From Lachnospiraceae bacterium (GTDB taxonomy: Bacteria; Bacillota; Clostridia; Lachnospirales; Lachnospiraceae): DNA of 36,962 nucleotides. A program made the position numbers and the translations under genes. Shown piece by piece: positions 33,050 to 36,962 of this stretch (its first letter is position 1; every line of letters starts with the position of its first letter). Below the pieces are notes generated by a model. That model was not told where the DNA came from and did not search any database. It was given only the letters and a program-made list of their open reading frames with translations. The DNA is taken from the NCBI GenBank assembly GCA_017482485.1, contig JAFUMV010000150.1:1-36962 (forward strand). Direction: 5' to 3'.

Positions 33050-35467
33050 TTATTTCTGTACGATATTTACCAGTCTGCCGGGAACATAAATTTCTTTTAC
33101 AATATTGCCGGTCAGCTTATCTGCAACCGCTTCCTTGCCTGCTGCAATGGCTGCTTCCTTTGTGGAATCTGCAGGGATCTTAATGGTTGCACGAACCTTG
33201 CCGTTTACCTGAACCGCAATTTCGATTACGGATTCCACCGTTTTTGCTTCCTCCCATGCAGGCCATGCTGCCTGATAAAGACGTCCTTCATAACCCATAT
33301 TCTGCCAGAGCTCTTCCGTGATATGAGGTGCTACAGGGTTTAAGAGAATCAGCAATGTCTTAAACTCATCCTTTGTCACCTTTCCGGCCTTGTAGAAGTC
33401 GTTGATTAAAGACATCATTGCAGCGATACCGGTGTTGTATTTCAGGCTTTCATAGTCGCCGGAAACCTTCTTGATGGTCTGATGCATCTTTGTTTCCAGT
33501 TCCTTGGAATAGCCCTCTTCTTCTGTCACAATTTCCTGAAGCTTCCATACACGCTCCAAAAATCTGCGGCATCCTTTAACACCCTCCTGGCTCCATGCTG
33601 CGCTTAATTCAAACGCACCGATGAACATTTCGTAAGTACGAAGGGTGTCAGCGCCGAATTCATTTACGATATCATCCGGATTTACCACGTTGCCGCGGGA
33701 TTTGCTCATCTTTTCTCCGTTCTCACCAAGAATCATGCCATGAGAGGTACGCTTCTGATAAGGTTCAGGACAGTTCACCACGCCCTGATCATAAAGGAAC
33801 TTATGCCAGAAACGGGAATACAGTAAGTGCAGTGTGGTGTGCTCCATGCCGCCGTTGTACCAGTCAACAGGAAGCCAGTAATTCATAGCCTCTTTGCTTG
33901 CGAGCGCCTCGTTGTTGTGAGGATCAATATAACGGATGAAATACCAGGAAGAACCTGCCCACTGAGGCATGGTGTCGGTTTCTCTTTCCGCTTTGCCGCC
34001 GCAGCAGGGACATGTAGTCTCTACCCAGCTTCTCATCGCTGCCAGAGGAGATTCTCCGTTATCGGTAGGCATGTAACTTTCAACTTCGGGAAGCTCTAAC
34101 GGAAGCTGTTCTTCAGGAACAGGAACATAGCCGCATTTTTCACATTTTACAATCGGAATAGGTTCGCCCCAGTAACGCTGTCTGGAGAATACCCAGTCTC
34201 TTAACTTATAGTTTGTCTTGGAAATACCGATGCCCTTTTCAGTGAGGAATTCGGTGATCGCCTTCTTCGCCTCAGCCACTTCCATGCCGTTTAAGAAGCC
34301 GGAGTTTACAAGCTTGCCGGTAGCAACATCGGTAAAGGCAGCTTCCTGCACATCAACAGGTCCCTGAGAGCTTTCCACAACCTGAATGATGGGCATGTCG
34401 AATTTCTTTGCAAATTCCCAGTCTCTTTCGTCATGAGCCGGAACTGCCATGATCGCGCCGGTACCGTAGCTCATCAGTACATAGTCAGAAACCCAGATCG
34501 GAATTTCCACACCGTTTACAGGATTGATTGCAGTCAGACCGTCAATCTTGACACCGGTCTTTTCTTTTGCAAGTTCAGAACGTTCAAAGTCGGACTTCTT
34601 CGCAGCCATTTCCTGATATGCTTTGATTTCATCCATATTTTTGATTTCATCCGCAAACTTTGCGATATAAGGATGTTCAGGCGAAATTACCATATAGGTA
34701 ACACCGAACAGAGTATCCGGTCTGGTGGTATAAATGCGAAGCTTTTCTTCTTTATCCTTGATGGAGAAATCAACTTCTGCACCATAGGAACGACCGATCC
34801 AGTTTTTCTGAGAAACCTTAACGCGCTCAATGTAATCAACTCCATCAAGGCCATCGATCAGCTTGTCAGCATACTCCGTGATCTTTAACATCCACTGGCT
34901 CTTTACCTTGCGGACAACTTCAGCGCCGCAGCGTTCGCAGTGACCGTTTACCACTTCTTCGTTGGCAAGGCCGACCTTACAGGAAGTACACCAGTTAATG
35001 GGCATCTCGGACTTGTAAGCAAGGCCTGCCTTGAATAATTTCAGGAAAATCCACTGTGTCCAGTGATAATAGTTGGGATCTGTGGTGTTAATCTCTCTGT
35101 CCCAGTCAAAGGAATAGCCCAGGGACTGAAGCTGTTCTTTGAAACGGTGTACATTGTTCTTTGTTACGATCTTGGGATGAATGTGATTCTTGATGGCATA
35201 GTTTTCGGTAGGAAGTCCGAATGCATCCCAACCCATGGGATACAGTACGTTATAACCTTCCATTCTTCTCTTTCTTGCAACGATATCCAGAGCCGTATAC
35301 GGACGGGGATGTCCTACATGAAGTCCCTGACCTGAAGGATAGGGAAACTCTACAAGAGCATAATACTTCGGCTTGGAATAGTCTTGGGATGCAGCGAAAG
35401 CCTTTTCCTCTTCCCAGATTTTCTGCCACTTTTTCTCAATCTCTTTGGGATTGTATACTTTTTCCAT
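33050..35467 (-). CDS. leuS: Leucyl-tRNA synthetase
   Basis: 805 aa from the ATG at 35467, which has AAAGGAG 7 nt upstream; the open frame continues 42 nt upstream into the T-box terminator region. It charges tRNA-Leu with leucine. Visible class I signatures: [20 protein letters not shown] contains the HIGH-type motif (about residues 39-58), the KMSKS motif is in [16 protein letters not shown] (about 564-579), and [14 protein letters not shown] is a core segment. A zinc-binding insertion has CTSC and CERCG (about 158-182), plus further CEKCG and CPCCG pairs near 440 and 490. The CP1 editing domain includes [20 protein letters not shown]. It ends with a normal C-terminal domain and is controlled by the T-box leader upstream. 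Confidence 0.98.
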   Translation of the reverse strand: MEKVYNPKEIEKKWQKIWEEEKAFAASQDYSKPKYYALVEFPYPSGQGLHVGHPRPYTALDIVARKRRMEGYNVLYPMGWDAFGLPTENYAIKNHIHPKIVTKNNVHRFKEQLQSLGYSFDWDREINTTDPNYYHWTQWIFLKLFKAGLAYKSEMPINWCTSCKVGLANEEVVNGHCERCGAEVVRKVKSQWMLKITEYADKLIDGLDGVDYIERVKVSQKNWIGRSYGAEVDFSIKDKEEKLRIYTTRPDTLFGVTYMVISPEHPYIAKFADEIKNMDEIKAYQEMAAKKSDFERSELAKEKTGVKIDGLTAINPVNGVEIPIWVSDYVLMSYGTGAIMAVPAHDERDWEFAKKFDMPIIQVVESSQGPVDVQEAAFTDVATGKLVNSGFLNGMEVAEAKKAITEFLTEKGIGISKTNYKLRDWVFSRQRYWGEPIPIVKCEKCGYVPVPEEQLPLELPEVESYMPTDNGESPLAAMRSWVETTCPCCGGKAERETDTMPQWAGSSWYFIRYIDPHNNEALASKEAMNYWLPVDWYNGGMEHTTLHLLYSRFWHKFLYDQGVVNCPEPYQKRTSHGMILGENGEKMSKSRGNVVNPDDIVNEFGADTLRTYEMFIGAFELSAAWSQEGVKGCRRFLERVWKLQEIVTEEEGYSKELETKMHQTIKKVSGDYESLKYNTGIAAMMSLINDFYKAGKVTKDEFKTLLILLNPVAPHITEELWQNMGYEGRLYQAAWPAWEEAKTVESVIEIAVQVNGKVRATIKIPADSTKEAAIAAGKEAVADKLTGNIVKEIYVPGRLVNIVQK

Positions 35468-35783
35468 CTGTTTCTCCTTTTGCGCATAAGAAAGGCCCTT
35501 TCTCTCCACTACTATAGAGACGAAAGGGCCTGATCATTTCGCGGTACCACTCTATTTCACAGGAAAATCCTGTGCACTCGAATTGCCTGTAACGGGGCTT
35601 ACCGCTCTCCACTACTCGCAAAAAGCTTTGGCAGAGAGAGCTCTGAGGCCAGTTCGGAGTGCTGTCTTACCGCCTCGCACCACCCGGCGGTTCTCTGAAA
35701 AGACGCGTTCTCTTACTCATTCCTCATCTTCGCTGATTTTCTTCATTATCGGCCAAAAGCGTATTGCTCTATAGCCAAAACAT
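35468..35783 (-). promoter_or_regulatory. T-box leader controlling leuS (probable Leu, CUG specifier)
   Basis: The minus-strand RNA carries the conserved T-box AGAGTGGTACCGCGAA (35538-35553), which reads tRNA aminoacylation. Stem I is upstream, with GAGAACCGCCGGGTGGTGCG distal loops around 35672-35694. In the specifier bulge, GAA-CUG-GCC places CUG (Leu) at 35650-35652. The terminator stem GGCCCTTTC/GAAAGGGCC (35494-35502 and 35522-35530) with a TTTCTT exit can form when tRNA-Leu is charged. Uncharged tRNA would stabilise the antiterminator and allow leuS expression. Shifting the frame by one would give UGG (Trp), but the leuS context favours Leu. Confidence 0.9.
35488..35530 (-). terminator. 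Regulated terminator of the leuS T-box
   Basis: Stem GGCCCTTTCGTCTC / GAGAGAAAGGGCC with a 10-nt loop, followed by TTTCTTAT in the minus-strand RNA. It competes with the T-box antiterminator. Confidence 0.88.
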
Positions 35784-35789
35784 GGTACT

Positions 35790-35818
35790 ATTTTAGCCTT
35801 ATACCATTCGTTTGTCAA
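35790..35818 (-). promoter_or_regulatory. Sigma-A promoter for leuS
   Basis: Minus strand: TTGACA (35813-35818), 17-bp spacer, TAAAAT (35790-35795). Transcription would start near 35783, which gives the full T-box leader. Confidence 0.88.
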
Positions 35819-36174
35819 CATGTTTCTGGAAAACCGGCACTAAGAAAGTGACAGAAGAGTAACAGTAGCCCCAATGATGTTCCGGTAAGTCCTGCAGCAA
35901 ATACAGTTGAATATGGTTCAGACTACAGTATCGGGGTATATACAGATTTTTTCGATATCGGGGTATTTTCAGGGAATCCGCTTCCATATACCCTCATCTT
36001 TAGTATTCTTAACCTTTCGGGCATGCAATCAGGGTTTTTCCAGCAGTTTTTATCGTATATACCCCGGCAGATATCGGGCGTCCACCCTATAGAAGTGGCT
36101 GTACAAGATACCCTTTGTGAGCAAACTCCCACAATCGTTTTGTACAGCCACCTCAGCACGGATGAAACTGTTCC
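35819..36174. other. Non-coding repeat-rich region between leuS and the RHH gene
   Basis: No credible gene was seen; the longest frames are out of step and have no ribosome binding site. TATCGGGGTAT occurs at 35929-35939 and 35956-35966 (27 bp apart). CGGGGTATATAC (35932-35943) recurs inverted as GTATATACCCCG at 36055-36066. A further inverted repeat, GTGGCTGTACAA (36095-36106) with TTGTACAGCCAC (36140-36151), has inner TTGTG/CACAA pairing and no T-run. It may be operator clusters or a decayed mobile element. Confidence 0.6.
36095..36151. repeat. 12-bp terminal inverted repeat pair around a 33-bp centre
   Basis: GTGGCTGTACAA (36095-36106) and TTGTACAGCCAC (36140-36151) match perfectly. The stem has inner TTGTG/CACAA pairing (36115-36119 with 36130-36134). 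It lies downstream of the RHH stop (36175) and could help end that transcript, but it lacks a U-run. Confidence 0.65.
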
Positions 36175-36375
36175 CTAAGAAATGTCCAGTTCGATCCCCT
36201 CATCCAGTGTTTCCGATACATATTTTCCGTTCTTCTTCCGCTGTTTCACGCATTCCGTCAACAGATATTCGATCTGACCGTTGATCGATCTGAAATCATC
36301 CTCCGCCCAGGCGGCAAGCTGAGCATAGAGCTTTGCGGAGATGCGCAGCGGAACCTGTTTTTTTTCTTCTGCCAT
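36175..36375 (-). CDS. Arc/CopG-like ribbon-helix-helix protein
   Basis: 66 aa. [20 protein letters not shown] matches the RHH pattern: a beta strand (VPLRISA) then helix [21 protein letters not shown] is helix B with the usual SxNGQI dimer-contact residues. The C-terminal tail is acidic ([12 protein letters not shown]). Such small proteins often sit beside SPFH/band-7 genes in Clostridia, as here: its ATG is 2 bp after the SPFH stop, so expression is coupled. DNA-binding is expected; the target is unknown. It is not paired with a toxin gene. Confidence 0.8.
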   Translation of the reverse strand: MAEEKKQVPLRISAKLYAQLAAWAEDDFRSINGQIEYLLTECVKQRKKNGKYVSETLDEGIELDIS

Positions 36376-36377
36376 AA

Positions 36378-36962
36378 TCAGTACAGGCTTCCGGAATTCA
36401 CGATCGGCTGTGCATCCTTATTGCCGCAAAGTACCACCAGCAGATTGGAAACCATGGCGGCCTTGCGTTCCTCATCCAGCTCCACGATCTGATTCTCATT
36501 TAATTTCTGTAATGCCATATCCACCATTCCTACCGCACCGTCCACGATCATCTTGCGCGCATCAATGATGGCGGATGCCTGCTGGCGCTGGAGCATTACG
36601 GCTGCGATTTCAGGCGCATATGCCAGGTAGGTAATGCGCGCTTCCACAATCTCAATTCCGGCTTCTTCTACCCGATTCTGAATCTCATCCCGGATTCTGG
36701 CCGCCACAATTTCACTGGAGCCGCGCAGGGAGCCTTCATCCGGCTCGCCATCCCCGGTGGTGTCCACGTTCTGCGCCACATCATAGGGATAAATCCGCAC
36801 AATATTGCGAAGCGCTGCGTCACACTGTATGGATAAAAACTCTTTGTAATTATCCACGTTAAAAACCGCCTTTGCTGTATCAGTAATGCGCCAGATCACG
36901 GCAATTCCGATTTCTACCGGATTGCCAAGGCAGTCATTTATTTTCTGACGGTTGTTGTTCAG
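36378..36962 (-). CDS. SPFH/band-7 domain protein, C-terminal part (5' end outside window)
   Basis: The frame is open to the window edge (194 aa visible, plus stop). It starts [20 protein letters not shown] in the SPFH domain and continues with [35 protein letters not shown] and [37 protein letters not shown], a flotillin/stomatin-like helix-strand pattern. It ends [14 protein letters not shown] proteins form large oligomers on membranes; the N-terminal anchor would lie beyond the window. An internal GTG at 36899 is not the true start. It is coupled to the RHH gene. Confidence 0.9.
   Translation of the reverse strand: MNNNRQKINDCLGNPVEIGIAVIWRITDTAKAVFNVDNYKEFLSIQCDAALRNIVRIYPYDVAQNVDTTGDGEPDEGSLRGSSEIVAARIRDEIQNRVEEAGIEIVEARITYLAYAPEIAAVMLQRQQASAIIDARKMIVDGAVGMVDMALQKLNENQIVELDEERKAAMVSNLLVVLCGNKDAQPIVNSGSLY

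Noticed and set aside
35923-36159. 78-codon minus-strand ORF in the repeat-rich gap
   Set aside because: No ribosome binding site and no recognisable domain. It consists largely of the repeats themselves.

Overview
The window looks like a chromosomal segment from an anaerobic, spore-forming Firmicute, most likely a Lachnospiraceae-type Clostridium. Supporting signs are the electron-bifurcating NfnAB pair, a probable Re-type citrate synthase, sporulation genes yqfC/yqfD, Rex, a T-box in front of leuS, an intracellular subtilase and a high-cysteine 'HCB 13'-type small protein. No rRNA, tRNA, CRISPR array, transposase or phage gene is visible. Almost everything is transcribed leftwards (minus strand); the exception is a small plus-strand island at 27.3-28.7 kb.

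Layout, left to right. 0-2.1 kb: probable start of phoH, then yqfD, yqfC and rlmH. 2.1-6.7 kb: nfnB and nfnA, flanked by two unrelated membrane proteins that each begin with a zinc ribbon. 6.7-9.3 kb: one-carbon genes folD and fhs; fhs is interrupted by an in-frame TAA inside a perfect inverted repeat. 9.4-13.1 kb: ftsK/spoIIIE and a ClpP-like tepA, whose ribosome binding site lies in a long hairpin. 13.2-18.1 kb: an unknown polytopic membrane protein, metY, yebC and a CNNM/CorC-type protein. 18.2-22.2 kb: rex, nnr, alr and a mazF with no antitoxin gene, probably from one consensus promoter. 22.3-26.2 kb: a GtrA-family protein, then icd, a GntR/FCD regulator and a probable Re-citrate synthase, with an 18-bp palindrome over the promoter. 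26.2-29 kb: subtilase (minus), the plus-strand island with sporulation-sigma-like promoters, two tandem terminators, and a small unknown minus-strand gene. 29-33 kb: a three-gene ABC export-type operon (ATPase, permease-GldG fusion, DUF4340). 33-36 kb: leuS with its T-box leader and promoter, then a repeat-rich non-coding stretch. 36.2-37 kb: a ribbon-helix-helix protein and the 3' part of an SPFH/band-7 gene that runs off the edge.

How the genes fit together. Re-citrate synthase plus NADP-isocitrate dehydrogenase would give an oxidative half-TCA route to 2-oxoglutarate and NADPH. NfnAB balances NADH, NADPH and ferredoxin, FolD (and Fhs if functional) handles one-carbon units, and Rex senses NADH/NAD. 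Several independent sporulation signals (yqfCD, spoIIIE-like translocase, sigma-E/K-like promoters before the plus-strand genes) suggest that the 27.3-28.7 kb island is a mother-cell-expressed unit of unknown function. That is the best candidate here for something undescribed. The interrupted fhs is the most striking anomaly. All functional statements rest on reading translated motifs; no database search was run.
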